Shown: positions 23,107 through 38,100 of the stretch, one piece after another
Layout: each line of letters begins with the position of its first letter
Position numbering within the stretch: the stretch's first letter is position 1
Assembly (NCBI RefSeq): GCF_003590095.1
Contig: NC_039483.1
Span: forward strand, 1,116,001-1,180,000
Reading direction: 5' to 3'
DNA from: Trichoplusia ni
Lineage: Eukaryota; Arthropoda; Insecta; Lepidoptera; Noctuidae
Length of the DNA: 64,000 nucleotides
Position numbers and translations under genes: made by a program
Notes under the pieces: generated by a model
Database searches by the model: none
Told to the model about the DNA's origin: nothing
The model's input: only the letters and a program-made list of their open reading frames with translations

Positions 23107-26100
23107 CTGTGAATCAAAAAAGTTTCATAATATTGTAATGTATTTGTGTGTTAAATAGCCTATTTATTGAGAAAGGCTATAGGACACACCATCACGCAAT
23201 GATTAATAGGAACGAGGAGAAATTGCGTGAACTCTAAACAATGATTTCTTAGTATCCTTAATTATATCTTCACTACCACACCGACAAAGTCGCGACAGTT
23301 AGTCATCAATAAAAACCAAAATAGAAAGCCAAATGTGCCTTTTTATCTAAAGTATTTTCCTCTCAAATAACATACACAATCAATAAAAAATCACATTAAA
23401 TGATTTCTACACGTTATTAAACTACCTATCTATCTTCTATCTATTCTGTCTACCTACATTCCAATTACTATATTTGTATCCTTACCGCCTGCGTATCAGC
23501 CTCAGCATACACCCTGACGACGTCCTCCGTCCCGGAGGGCCTCACGAAGGCCCTCCCGTCCTGGTGTGCGGCCGCCAGCGCGTCGATACGGGACTGCAGG
23601 CCCTCGGGGGACGTGCATTTGCGTTCCGCGTCTGTTGTTGATATAGCGTTGCGGTCCTGGGGACGGATGTATGGTGAGTTTAGTGATTTTTGTTTTGTGT
23701 TATAGTGTTTTGGTATAGGAAAGTGATAAAGTGATATAATAAAGAATTGTGTTGGGAAATAAGTTGTCAAATCTTTGAACTTAGGTTTTTTGTAACATAA
23801 TCTATCTAAGGATCTACGTAATATAAGACAGATTGAATGAAATGCCATAACAATAGCGGTATCAGTCGCGCCATTCAATCAAAAAATTTTCATGGCGAAG
23901 GTTGAACGAATCATCATATCCAGTGCAACCTTACTTAAAAAGTCACATTACCAATTAAAACTAATTTCAATACATAAACTTAAAAATATCATATATTTTT
24001 TATCTGAAGATATTTTAAACTGAAGAGATTCTCTCTTCAATGCACAGTGGTTTATGTTTGTTGTGGTCAACCATGTCTTGGTTTCTTGCGTGCCTATACA
24101 AGATTATTTTTTTCAACCAGCCAAATTCTAGCAACACAATCTACATGACTATAGACCATTCCAGCGTGTCCTGACCTGCACGGTGACTTTGAGTTGCCTG
24201 CAGGGCAGGTCCCGGTAGGCCAGCCGCCAGGCCTCGGCGGACAGGCCGCGCGCGCACAGGACGGTCTCGACCAGGAACAGGTCGGAGATGGCGTCGCCCA
24301 CCGTCTCGTTGGTCATGTCGATGAAGTTCAGCAGGAGGTCGGCCGCTTCACGCTGCTCGGGTTCACTGGAATTACAAGTAGTTAAGTTTATTAGGGAATA
24401 TTTTAAGGTCACAAATTAAGTATATGGCAAAACTAGAAATAATGATAAGAGTTCTCAGATAAATTATATCATTTTTTTTTATTATTTGCCATGGATGGAA
24501 ATAGCAACCACAACTTTCGGTGCGACAGTCAGAGCCACTAAACACACAACAGACAATTCGTAAGTGATATTCTCGCGTAATCCTTGGATGGCAACAGTAC
24601 TTTTCAAGATACAAACCGATTATCAACTTATCGTAAATACCCACTCCTCTCCTACTCTCCTATAAGACACGAAACTAATCGAATGATCCACAAAAATACG
24701 TTCAAGTTAACCATAACCTCAAATATAGTTATTAAATTGCAACTTTGACTTATAAAATTATCCAATCATCTTCAATAAAGTTGTAGACATGCGACTAACC
24801 CCTCCCTCGCTATCCTGGCGATGGTTTTCTTGGCGTTGTCGCTGTACACGACGGTCCCGTGTCCGTTGGCCTCGAAGTACACGCCGATGTCGTACGCGAG
24901 CGCCGCGTGGTGTAAGTGCTTCACGCCCGTCTTTACACATGTCACTGGTATTTTCTGGTAATAAGTAAATAAATTAAAACAATTTAGGTCTTTTTCTTAC
25001 ATGGTTTTCAATTGATAAGCTTTTATTATTAGAATTAAATATAAGCGACGTTGTTCGGTAGCCAAACATTTAGCCAGTTCAACTACTATAAATGTTACAG
25101 GTGGGCAAGGCCACATAAGACGAAATAAGCATTTGCTTAATACGTCATCATTCGTATACTGAGGGTTGTCGATACCTAATTTCAATTATTGGTTGTTCAA
25201 TTGGTTGGTAGTCCCGGCGTTCTTATTATATTCCCTTCAATGTTTCTCAGTCGTCTTACGATTAATAAGCAATGCCTTTTACAACATGCATTGATCGGTC
25301 GCCTTTATGTGTTTATAGTCAGTTTATCCCAATAACTAACCGTGAGTGAACAGCTTTTAAGTAAATAATTTACATTATAATGAGTATGACATACCAGTTC
25401 GTCAGTGATGTACGTAGTGGCCGCCCCGTTGGCGTAGGCGGTCTGCACGAGCCCCAGGCGCAGCGCGGGCGCGCCGCCCGCCGCCAGCAGCTGCCGGATG
25501 TGGCGCGCCAGCAGCGTCGCGATGCGGTCCCCGTCCAGCAGGTACGTGTTGTCTCTGGAGATATGAGTCAGGGAGCCGATTACTATATTTTTTTAACTAA
25601 AAAAATATTACCTATTAATACTATAATTTGCATACTACCTATTTGACATATAATATAGGTTAGGTTAGGTTAGAATCTAATACCAATATAACATCTATTA
25701 TATGGGTATTGGATTCAATATAATAGATGCTTTGCGTCTTCTGCTCTGTAATAGCGCATAAATGATAATTATAGAAAGTACTGAAGTAGGATAGGATTCA
25801 AAATAGCTATGTCTTTAGCAGGAAGTTTATGTCTAGAATAAAAACAAACAGGCCTAGTTTTAATAATGCTGGATAAAAGTTGTTGGGCAAAGGTCTTCTA
25901 ATATTATTTGTACATAGCGTTTGGAAACCGCGCCAATTGATAATCTGCAAAACAGTTAACACCTAACATGTTCAAGGCTGTACTAAAATTCTAAATTGAA
26001 AAAAAAGACAAAAAATTCGTTCAGACCATTCACAATATATAGTGTATTAAATGCTATACTGACTTGTCATCCAGGTAGTAGTATATGATCCTGTCGGCAT

Positions 26101-29100
26101 CGCCGTCGAGCGAGGCCACGCGCTGGAAAGGCACGTGTTCGACTCCCACGGGAGGCTTTTGTGAGACTTTCACGTAGTCCGCGCCGCACTGGAGTATACA
26201 ATATACATGTTATGTTATGTAAAAATAAGTTAAATAAATGCAGTGTTGGAAAATCTTAAATAAGATAATATTTTCAAGTTTTACAGTTGAAAACGTTTAG
26301 GATATCAGTTAAACTAGTGTAATTATTTAAATTAATAACAGTTTAAACATTTCTAGAAATTGTCATTTAAGCTAATTTTGCAATTACTTATGTACATTGT
26401 ATTCAAACTGGATTATAGTTTGTCACATACAATGTTGAATTTTTGACTTTATAAGTTATATCACCGTAAAGTACATAATAAGTATGTTTATCAACTTTCT
26501 AGTACTTATAATACAAGTTTTGCTGAGTTTGTCTGTCTACCTGTCTGAGACTAGATGGCGTTGTGTGAAAAGTGGTCTACTATTTCACATTACTTAGTCA
26601 AATCACATCAGTAGTTTTTACGTCTAGTTGAGTAGTAGTAGGACAGTATAGAATAAAAAATAAGCACTCACATTTAAATTCAACTTTCCTCCGTTTCCTC
26701 CTAAGTTAAATAGCTTCAAGTCAAGTTCTCCGCCCAAGCTCTTCTTGATGATGTTGAGTTTCTTGCCGCCGACGCCGTTGGCGCCGTCTACGTACAGCGT
26801 GGTGTTGTAGTCGCCGGTCACAGGTAACTTCTGACGGATATTTTTGAAAGCACCCACTATCTTCTCGTAGTAACCTGTTGAAAAATAAATATTGAAGATA
26901 GATGATATAATTTTCGTATTGCTTAAGAATAGCTTATAACACAAAAAAAATAAAAAAATCTCTTTTATAACGATTCCAATGATAAACAACGATAATGTAT
27001 CTAAATTAGTGAGAAGTAACAGTAAACTAAAAAAGCTAGTGAATTCAGACAAAAGAACTCCTATTTCGACAAATGTGCAAATTAAATCACACCTATACAT
27101 CTACTTTTTCCTACTAGTTCCTCAGCACATCTTGGTTGACTGGAACAGAATGTATCCAGCATTAAGTCCGCTACTGCACTTATTCGCATAAGCAGTATTC
27201 AATAGATAAAAAAAAACTAATATTTAAAATAATATCATTTACCTTCTTCAGTGGGAGTACCATAAGTGTTATCATTCCTGCACTTGACACAGAAGTGTAA
27301 CATGGGCGTGGTGACGATACCGAACTCTTTAGGTGTTCCCTTCAATGCTATCACGCCATTCGCCGCCGCCGCTGCCAGGCGAGGACTCGTGTATCTAAAG
27401 GAGAATTTTTTATTTATTTATGGATATCAGTTATACATATATGAGTATACTAGCTGTTGCCCGCGACTTCGTCCCCGTGGGTAGAAGATATAAATTATGA
27501 TTTAGGTATACCTACCCGGTTTTTTTCACATTTTCCATTGTATCTTAGCTCCTATTAGTCGCAGCGTGATGGTTTATAGCCTAAAGCCTTCCTCGATTAA
27601 TGGTCTATTCAACACAAAAAGAATTTTTCAATTTGGACCAGTAGTTCCTGAGATTAGCGCGTTCAAACAAACAAACAAACTCTTCAGCTTTATATATTAG
27701 TATATAGAAGTATATAGATTCTCAGGCTGAAATAATGAATGGATTATAATAGTCATGATAGAGATAAATGAAAATAACATGGGGCAACTAATGACAGGAA
27801 TTGGTAAAGTCCTTTCAAACTCCAAAGTTTATTGCCAGTGCGTAAGCTTCCCCCTTATTAATTCTATTATATTTATTCTGTTTCAGCCGTAAGAGAGATA
27901 GTAGTTTTGATATTTTGTAATATTGTTATGTAAGTTTTCAATGTGAAAATGATAAGCTTGTGTTAATAACGTTTACATTGTCCAGTTGTTTACTGTAAAG
28001 AGACGAGTAGCAAGAACTACTACATGTGTGTACGTTCAAGGAGGAAACCCTCGAACTTGGGACTTAACAGAATCATTTTAGTGTTGCTTAGAAAATTTCA
28101 GTGACCTAGAAATAATTTTTCAATTTAAGCAAAATCAATTTTGAAAGTCATAAACTGTTGTAATAATTTTGAGATTAGATTTTATGTTGTTGTTATGAAA
28201 CTGTTTAAATTTCCAATTTCATCAAGAGCAATAAATTTATTGATTCGTTTCGGTTGTTGCCAATATATATTACAGACAGTTTTCGCCACTATGGACATTG
28301 TTAAGAACGGTCATACAAAATCTACAAAATCATAGTGTGCATTTAATACAAAATATTATAGTCCAGTTGGTGTAACCGAACATGGTGAGACTTTTTCGAG
28401 AACACTCTATAAGTTTTGGTTATTTTAAAGGAGATATAGAAAATATGGAAGGTTACATGCAGGAATGCTGTGTACATTCACTTAGAGGTAGTGGGTATGA
28501 TACTGCGAAGATTGGAAGTCAATTTGTTGATTTAGTTGTTGTTATAAAGCCTGGATCAACACGGTTTGGCAAGATCAGGAACTTATAAGACCAATAGACA
28601 CCTTAGTTCTGCATATGAAAAAGAAACTTGGATGAAAATTCGAGGAAATGGTAGAAATTATAGATTTAGTTATATTAATCTTAAGCTAGTTTGTTACTAC
28701 TTAGATTAGTTATTTTGTATAAAATGTAAAAAAAGTAAGTTTTCAGCATGATGTTCATTTTTAAGTAGTGTATAATTTTATGTAAGTTATTATCTTAGGT
28801 ATTATTAGTTGAAACTGTTAGTTTTCTCCTAAATCAGTAATTTTGTTTCATCAAAATAATTATAGTTTTATCGTTTATTCCTATGTGTTAGACATAACAA
28901 TACTCTTCCAAATGTCGGTCATCTAAATTTCAATTCTATATCTTGTTTAGAGATTTTATTTATACTTTTGCATGACATTATAAATCCAATCTATGTAAGG
29001 GCTGACCGGTGCAAATATTGAGCTTGGTGCCAACCCTAATTTACATACGTATGAACGTACGCCTACTATGTTGCCTTCAAATATGATTGTTTAACCGGAG

Positions 29101-32100
29101 TCTACTTGTAGAGGCATTTGTTTCTAATGAAACACTTTTGACACATACATGTCATAGGTATTTCTGAAGGTTTTAAGTTTTTTCCACGTCATGATTCCTG
29201 CTTATTCTACTTGTTAAGGTTTTGTGAAGTTTCTGTTGTATCAAGGTTCATTATTCCGCCTCTAACGTACTTCACGGGCAGTCCTATCATCGTCAAGTGG
29301 TCGACGGCCAACAATCTCCCGTAGCGCACCACTGTCAGTTGCACCACGTGCCAATAACACATCGTTGTACAAATGCAAAAAAGAATACTTATTGTGTTAG
29401 TAACTTGGTGGCATTGTTTCGAGAACTTTCGTCGTTGGACTTTTCTGGTTTTGTAAAATTAGTAAGCCACGCAAATATAGTCCTTGTTTCTATGCAGTTA
29501 AGGCAGTGACGAGCGAATAGTACTTGTTTCTGAGTTATAGCGGAGGCTGAACAAGAATTGCGTGATTTTGTATTTATTTTTCGTTTTCTTAATACAACTA
29601 CGAATGGATACTCTCCATCTGCAACATCACGGCCGCTTGCAACACGCTAATGATTTAACAACGATTCGGTTTCGCTCAAGTTGACAATGGAAAATGTTGT
29701 AAAGGCCTGTTTAGACGATGAGAGAAATATCGTGCGATTTGCAATACATTGCGGCGCCACCGAGTTCTTGTTACAAAAGTGAGATATCATCGCCAGCAAT
29801 GTATCGTAACTTGTGCGATATTTGTTACACCGTCTAATTCAGCCTTAATAAATAAAACATATCAAGCTCAGTTCATAAAACATTTACGTTTGCTATCTTG
29901 AAATCAATTTCAATATCTATATTGCATTAGCCATAAAATTGTTCACACATAATTTTATATTTATTCTATAGTCCACTATAAAAATATATCGTGAAACAAT
30001 AATTTATAGATTCACATTTTACAGGCAGTTCTCGTTTTGTCTAACTGGTAGTAGAAAATATATATTTAATGAGAATTAAATGTCAAATAAATGTATGTAT
30101 TACAGTTTTATTTTATTTATTATACTACAATTAATTACAAGCAACGACACGACTCTATAATAATATAGAGTAAACAGTTACTTGTCTGATCAATGTATAT
30201 GATTCAAAATGTAAACATACAAATTACGCAACAAATAAAAAAAATTAAGTACCTGGTGTCCATGCCAATGAAAACACTGGCTTTGAGAGACATATCAGCA
30301 TTCACCTCCTTGATTACTTGTTCGGTTGTTGATTCTAAATCATTATCACTGTAAGGAAAATAAAATTATTGTTAGTGACTTTAGTAAATTATTCTTTTGG
30401 AAGGCAAGCTGGAGTGTGGATAAAATCGTTTATAGTACATATGTGAGGGTAAGGGCCACAAGCCTATTTGCCTATTTGCTACCTGCCTATTTCACAACAG
30501 CCAAAACATTTATTCTTATCTTTATAGTTACTTTCTTGAGGATGATTAAATAGGACAATATATAGATGCAACGGTTTACACGCGCAATTATCGGGATGGC
30601 CCGACTAGTTTCGGACCCAAACGGATTCCTTAATCATGAGATAATGGCGGACTACCCCGAGTAAACTATTGCATCATTTAATAATGTAATAATCTTATTT
30701 AAAAAGTTGAGTCGTTTGAGAGCCTTATTTAATGTTAGATTAGTTATTTTAATCCATTTTGTTTTTAAATCTACAGGCACTTATACCAGTCAGGTTACAT
30801 AATTATATGCCCTCAACATATTACATTACACGTATCGGACTTCAAAGCTATTTGTTTTAACATCATAAAAGGAATAATTATAAGGACACAAACAGTGCTT
30901 ACGGACTCTTTAAAGGAGTTCGCGTGGGCTTAAATGATCTATAATTTGTGTCATCTTGATTTTATTACTTGCAATTTGCAGTAAGGTAAAGCCGAATTAG
31001 TTGTAAATTGTATGGCTTTGACAGAGAGCATAGTTAAAATAAGATTATTTTCTGTATATTGCTTTCTTGGAGAAAATTCTTCATAGTCTGTAACGCGCAA
31101 ATTTAAATACTTTAGTGTGATTTGTGCGGTAATCGTTAAAAAAAATGAGCGCATTTATCAGATCCAGTTTAACGAATCAAGTCGTATCCCGAAACTTGCC
31201 AGGCGATCTTGATAAATTGTTTTAACATATGACGTTGTATAAAGGATATATAGATATTAGTATATACCTGACATTAGCCAGCCTAGTAGCGATCTCCTCC
31301 CAGCTCTGCTCCAGCATCTCGCCGTCAGGGTCGACCAGCTTCACGCCGTTGTCTGGCTCCAGATTGTGAGAGGCTGTGATCATCATGCCTATTGTGCGAC
31401 CTGGAAACAAAAGGGTTAAGTTATTATAGTAACTATTGGAAAGCGGATTCATAATTATTTATTGAAGGATTAACAGTTATTTATCGGATTAGCAGGTTGA
31501 GTTTTGGACTGTATGAACGATTGCAACGAATTGCCATACAACGACTCAAAAACGCGGATGACGTAGCACGGCAGTTCAGTTAAGTCAGTAAAAGTCTGAC
31601 ACTACCCATTACCTCCCCGAGGGACTGGGTGTCCAAGAGGATTCCTCCGCCTTACCAAAAAAGAGGTCTAATTTTGGACACAACCGGAGTCCCTAATCAT
31701 GGACCTGATAGATACTCTTGAGTAAACCGTTATTCAATAATAAATAAGTATTAAAGTCTAATCATGCTGGCAATACAACGACCTGCTCACTATGTACTTT
31801 TTTAACAGGACTTTTACCGTTTCTTTCATAAGTTCACAGTACAGTAAATCATGTACCTGGGTCGGATTGGATAAGAAAGGAAGATTACCGGGGTTTGCGG
31901 TTCTACTTTGTATCAATATAAATAGATAAGACTAGTCTGTAGACTGTCTTTGGAAAAAAGCAAAAATCGAAAATAGGTAACTTCAAAATACTAGTAACAC
32001 TGCCATCAACGTTGAAAGGACATACCTATGTCTTGAACTTTCAAATAGTTTTTGAGTTCGAATCATTAATAAAAGAACATGTCAGAAAACACAAACATTC

Positions 32101-35100
32101 ACTTAATTTTATCGCATGTTGACGCGCCATAAAGCTAGAGAATTCCTACGCTCTTAATCTACATAATTATAATTTCTGAGGCTAAAACGAATTTTACACA
32201 TTGATACCATTCGGTTCAAACGATCTCACTGTTATGAAATCCATTTAAAGTAGACTTTTTTCATCTTTGTGTTTATAAAAAGTATTAATAACTTTACATT
32301 TAGGTACCATAGGAAGCAAAAGTGTTCATATATTCGAATGGAGATGCAAACTCAGTCTGCGATGAGGCTAAATGCATCTTCTAATAGGTAGTATGAAAGG
32401 AAAGAACATACAACCTCTTTGGTCCACTACTAGCGACCTGCCCCGGCTTCGCACGGGTGGACATTTATTTTTTAAGCTTATTTTCCGGGATAAAATATAT
32501 CCTATACGGATTTGGAAGAAACCCTCTAAGTAATGGTAAAATAAATTTTAAATCGGTCCAGTAGTTTTTAAGCCTATTCAATAGAAAAATACAAAGGTTT
32601 CCTCTTTATAATATTAGTACCTTTAGATTACGATACATTGAGACAAAGCTCCTAAACAAAACGTAAACATAATAGCAAGATTTAGACTACCTAGTTACCC
32701 TATTTGCTCTCGTAAGTAGGCAGTAAAATGTGCTCCAATTCCAGAATAGCCGATAATACGCACGGATTTCTGCATCCGTTGTCTCAAAGGTAAATACAAT
32801 GTTGTATATTGGACACCTACCACAAAGTTTCAAAGTAAGACGTAGTTGCGGAAGCGAGACAACATTACACGTTGTAGAGCGGCGTTTCGCTTCCACCCTT
32901 GCAGCAGTCTTACTTTAAGAGATAGTGGTAGGTGATCTGTAGTCATTACTCTACGTAGGTGGGATTTGGGCTGAGGATAGGGAAAGGAGGTTGAATGTAG
33001 TGAGCCGAAATAAGATCATTTTGCTATAACATAATATTTCTCCTGACTCACATATTATGTAAAAATTTGCTATTTAATTGTGTCACTTTTACTAAAGGAA
33101 TAGATCTCAAAATTATAAAAACGACATATTGGTTTGGATGAAAAGCACGCAATTACATCTTTACATGCCCCAGAGATCATGGGACCCACCTCATACAAGT
33201 TAAAAGTTTTACCTATAAAAGCATTATACAAACACTACAATAAAATATTATCATCACGAGTTAACAGACATTAAGCTAATCTTTTTGTTTATTTACAGTA
33301 ATCATCAATCTGTTTACTTTAATACTTGTTTGAATATACTTCAGTTTATATTTTATTCAATAACTAACTTTTCGCCCGCGTCGAGGTCGGTTATGTCGCG
33401 TTTCCAAGAGAACTCTTCAAAAATCCGGAATAAAAACTATCCTATGTTCTTTCTTGGTATAGACCTTACTATACCAAGTATGTGGATATCCGAAAACGAA
33501 CCAAAGTTCGAGACGTCGGTGACACAATAACGAGGCTGAAGTGGAGCTGGGCAGGCCACTTGGCCTGACGAAGTGATGATAGGTGGACTAAGGCGGTGAC
33601 AGAATGGTGGCCAAGACAAGGCAAAAGAAGCGTCGGTCGTCCGGGAGCAAGATGGGTCGATGACATTATAAAGGTCTCGGGTCGAGTCTGGATGAGGCTA
33701 GCACAGGACCGTAGAAATTGGCACGAAAAAGGGGAGGCCTATGCCCAGCAGTGGGAGGATAAAGGCTGCGGATGATGATGATGATGATACCAAGTATCAT
33801 TAAATTCAGTTCAGTGGTTTAGACGTCAAAGCGTAACAGACAGACAGACAGACAGATAGACAGACAGACAGACAGAGTTACTTTCGCATTTATAATATTA
33901 GTAGGGAAAATATTCAAGTGTTTCCAATCTACAAGCTATCTAGGGTACACAAATACACCTCACACAATGACACAATAAGGTGCGACAGTTACTCATACAG
34001 TTTCAAGGTATGTTATGTGGAACAATTAATTTGCTTATAGTTTGCGAGCGCTTGCAATGCTAATGCAAAACGAGTAATGAATCATAATAAGTGGACAATG
34101 TTCTTGTATAAATGACCCATGTGTGAAATCGGAAAACTTGACATTAAGGTTCAAAATCGTGTGAACTCAGTGGTTGAGGTGCGATGGCGCGCTACACGGT
34201 GTAGAGCGGTATCTGCCTTGCATTCGTACAATTGCATTCGTACTATAAGGGGTGTTATAGAGGGTCTACTACCACGTCCTAAAGTAATAATTTATGATTG
34301 TGGAAGCGTGACAGCGCAATACAAGTGAAGGTGCATCTCTTTTCCACAACCGCTATAATATTACTTTAAGTCAATGCGTTAGACTCCCAGTGCTAAGGCC
34401 ACTATTGTCCATTTATGACAAGAATAATATTCACAGCCACTACAATGGAAAACTCGTCCCAACTTGGGACTAGTTCCATAGTCCGTTTTGTTTGATTGAC
34501 ATTTGTATCAAAACAAAAGAGTAAAGTCTGAATGAGATACACGAGAATCAATGGACTACACAGTGCATCTAAGTTTATTATTTTATCGGTGACATCAGAC
34601 GTAACCTACATATATCGTACTACCTAAGTAGGTAATAGGTTAGTCACTTAATCGTCAATCAGTTCCGCAAAAACATCAGTGTTCTTTAAGTCATTTAATT
34701 TATGTAGAACATCTTTACATAAACAACTTAGCAAGTAGGAAATGTAGGAATCTATTATATCTATTATTATTTGTTCCGAAACCAAACGTTAAAGATTGTT
34801 ATCACTTACAAACGTCATCAAAGTTAAACAATGAATTCTTCGAAAGGTATTCAATTGCATTCAAATTTCAACCTTATGTGATATAGATAAAATCTTACCA
34901 TTTTTGACTCTGGATCGTATGACAGCCAGGAGTCCCATGCGGTATACGACATGTTCCAATAGATTGGCTCTGAAACAAAAACATCATAATAAGTATTTGT
35001 GCGTCCGGTGTACGCTCGATCGCGTCCCTAGTACTCGTAGATAGAATAAATTTATTAGCTAGAAGTATAGTCAGCGATATCGACTATCGTAAAAATCAAT

Positions 35101-38100
35101 TGTTTTACAAACGAGGGCATGGCATAACAAGGATTGGAGTCTGTTTTTTACTGGTATAGTTAGGAGTCAATCTTTCAATAGTGTGACCAATTCAAGTAAT
35201 TGGCTGGCCTGTTGGTCTAGTGGTTAATGACTCTGACTGCTATACAGGAAAGTCGTAAGTTCGATTCCCATCCAGGACAAATGTTTATGTAACGAGCACG
35301 ATAATTTGTTCTGTGGCTATATTCAGTATGTATTTAGAAATACAAAGTAGGTATGTTTATCAGTTGTCTAGTATTCATAATACGTGGTTTGCTTAGTTTG
35401 AGACTAGAAGGCGTTGTGTGAAAGTTGTGGTAAATTATTATTATTCATGTAGTTGTGGGTGATTGGTAAGTGATCTAAGGCTCGACAATATCTCATACAT
35501 AGATATTGATAACATGAACACTTTTACTAACAGTAAAGGGTGTACAAAACGGGAATTTAATACAATAACCTTGCATCAGTTCACAGTAATGAAGACGAAT
35601 AAAACGAAAGCAAACTCGATTGAATAGCGATCGATTTATAACTGTGTTACTATAACCACTTGCCGACATTATCAGGTCAGTCCCACACGTCACGAGCGCA
35701 AAATTATACTTCTATAGGGAACAGAGAAATGGGTCACTTAACCGGCAAAACTGACGGACACCGGGAAAGGTGGAACTAAATAAAAGCACCTCGGAAAATT
35801 ATTATACAGCCCAGACTATGCCAACAAAACTACAAGAATTTTTAAATATAAAAACCTGTATTTTCCGAGACGACGGCACCGTTCGTTATAAAAATATACT
35901 GAAGATTATTCATCATAATGAAATAGCTGAGATATTCCCCGGTCAAAGTTAATTAATCTTTTAAGAACACGAAAAATGTCTAAGTTAACATCACCTAAAG
36001 AACAGTTGTAGACAGCTAACAATAAATAGTATTTGCTGAAACGTATGGGGAAGTGTTAGGGCTTGACAAATCACTGAATTGTATTGAAATGACATACTTT
36101 TCGGAGAGCCATGACTTGATTGGTAATTTCCATACATTTTTGACTTAATGTGGACAAAATATAGTACCTATGCTGCTTTAAAAACTTCGTTCTTCATGGG
36201 GTCCAATTTTTGCTTTCAAACTTTATCTTTTAGGAATAACTTTCAATACTTTAGACAAAACTCGCTAACTATATTAACACTATTTGCTCACGTTATCAAT
36301 TCTCACTAGCATTGATAAAACAGCTTTCCATTACATTTTCACTATAATATTATCTAAACTAATACAATTAATACTTTGTGGCTCACGATTTTTTTTTAAT
36401 ATTAACGAAATGAAGAGTTATCGTAATGATTATGTTACCGTGTCAACAGTTAATCTAAATTATGAAGTTCAAACAAACTTTTGAACTAATTTATATTAAA
36501 TCAGATAGGATTCTTGTTTCCAGATCTACGAAAAAGCTAGTCATAGACATAGACATAGTCATAGACAAGACACCTTAAATTCCGAGCGCGAACGCTGATT
36601 CAATCGCTGAAATGTTTTAAACTGACAAGTTTTTCTCGTAACTTGTCAAAAAGTCAAATATTGTCTACTCCATTGTCAGAGGAGGATTCATAAAGAATAC
36701 TGGCCTAAAGAAACAAAAAAATAAGTGAACTATTCTCAAAACCCTTTAAAATCATTAAATAACTATAATCTCTTTAACAAAGTATATTTAGATGGAGTTT
36801 ATTGGCATACCACACCCACGCAATACGCATGGGTAACTCATTAGACGGATTACAGCGAAATCTTTAGATATTTTTAAAATCTAAGGGATTTATATGTTTG
36901 CCAATTGTGTATAGGTATGATACGTAAGCGTATAAAAGAAATATACTTAAAAATGGCAGGTGTAACAAATTGTTTTAATACCAGCAAATAATAGGATGAA
37001 TTAACAGCATTTTAATAATTATGTTCTTAGGTATTTCTTATAAAATAAATGTTAGATGTATAAGTACCTAAATAAATACTCTTATTATAAAGATTGTAGA
37101 CGATTAAATATAATGGAATGTAGCCAATAGAATGTTAAATAGGTTTTGAAGATTCTTTACTTCAAATGAAAAGTCGTATTGAGCATTTATGGAGTATACT
37201 AAGTTTAGTCTTAACATTATTGAATAAGACATAGAATGTACGTACAGGCAAATAGCTGAATAAAGATAACGCAACCGCGTGCCGTGTGATCCGATCTAAG
37301 AATAGACCCCGTGACTTCCCGTTAGTGGATCTGTCGTAAGACTTGGTTAAAGGTACGATGCGATACACATACGTCGCATACTTGCATTGTATTGTGATGC
37401 ACACCTAACTGTATTGGGAACATCCTAAGTAGGTGTAAAACTAACTTTATCCTAAATGAAAAACATCTGACGTTCTTACCAGTTTATTTGCTTCCTCCCA
37501 AAATTCTGTTGGGTCGTTTTTTTGAATTTGATTCAGTTCTCGATTCGATCCTGGAGGGAAAAGAACAAAACCGAGATCGAGTAGCAATCCGGTGTTATGA
37601 GAGTCGTTGGCTGTCGATCGAGTGTAGTTCCAACTCGTGTCACGGGACGAACTGGCGCTGGTGTTCCAACTCGATACCAATCCGTTCGAAAAAAAACGAT
37701 TCTGGCGGATTAAGATTACTGATGTAACCTATCGCAACAAAACGTTCCATAGTTAATTCTTCATGAGAAATAAAGTTTTATCCGATAATTATGAATTGAG
37801 TTAGGCAAAAACAAAAATAGCTTCCAAGCATGTAATTTAACGGTAATTAGTTTTCGGAACTACGCAGACATCATTTTCAGTTGTATAATAGAGGTTAGCG
37901 GCTTCGCGTGACCGAAGGGTATCTTCCACGTTTATCAGCTATACGCGGTATACGTGTTGCACAAACTGAAAATTTGTCTCCTTCTTTACTAAGGATTGTA
38001 ATCACCCGGATGAAATGTTAAGATAATTCTGGAATAATTTGTTCACTTTGGAACTGTATCGTGGAAAAGTGAGACCTGAATAGAAGATAGGTGAAGTTAC

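Noticed and set aside
23468..23878. A 136-codon minus-strand frame treated as one protein.
   Set aside because: Only 23486-23656 is real (PGM3 exon 11); the rest is read-through into introns 10 and 11.
33838..33876. (ACAG)n tract as an independent microsatellite locus.
   Set aside because: It is the usual internal part of the R8 repeat 3' end.
37447..37727. Overlapping open frames on both strands (77 and 79 codons).
   Set aside because: Both strands open over the same bases, no recognisable motif, located in PGM3 intron 1; probably stop-poor or an old repeat.
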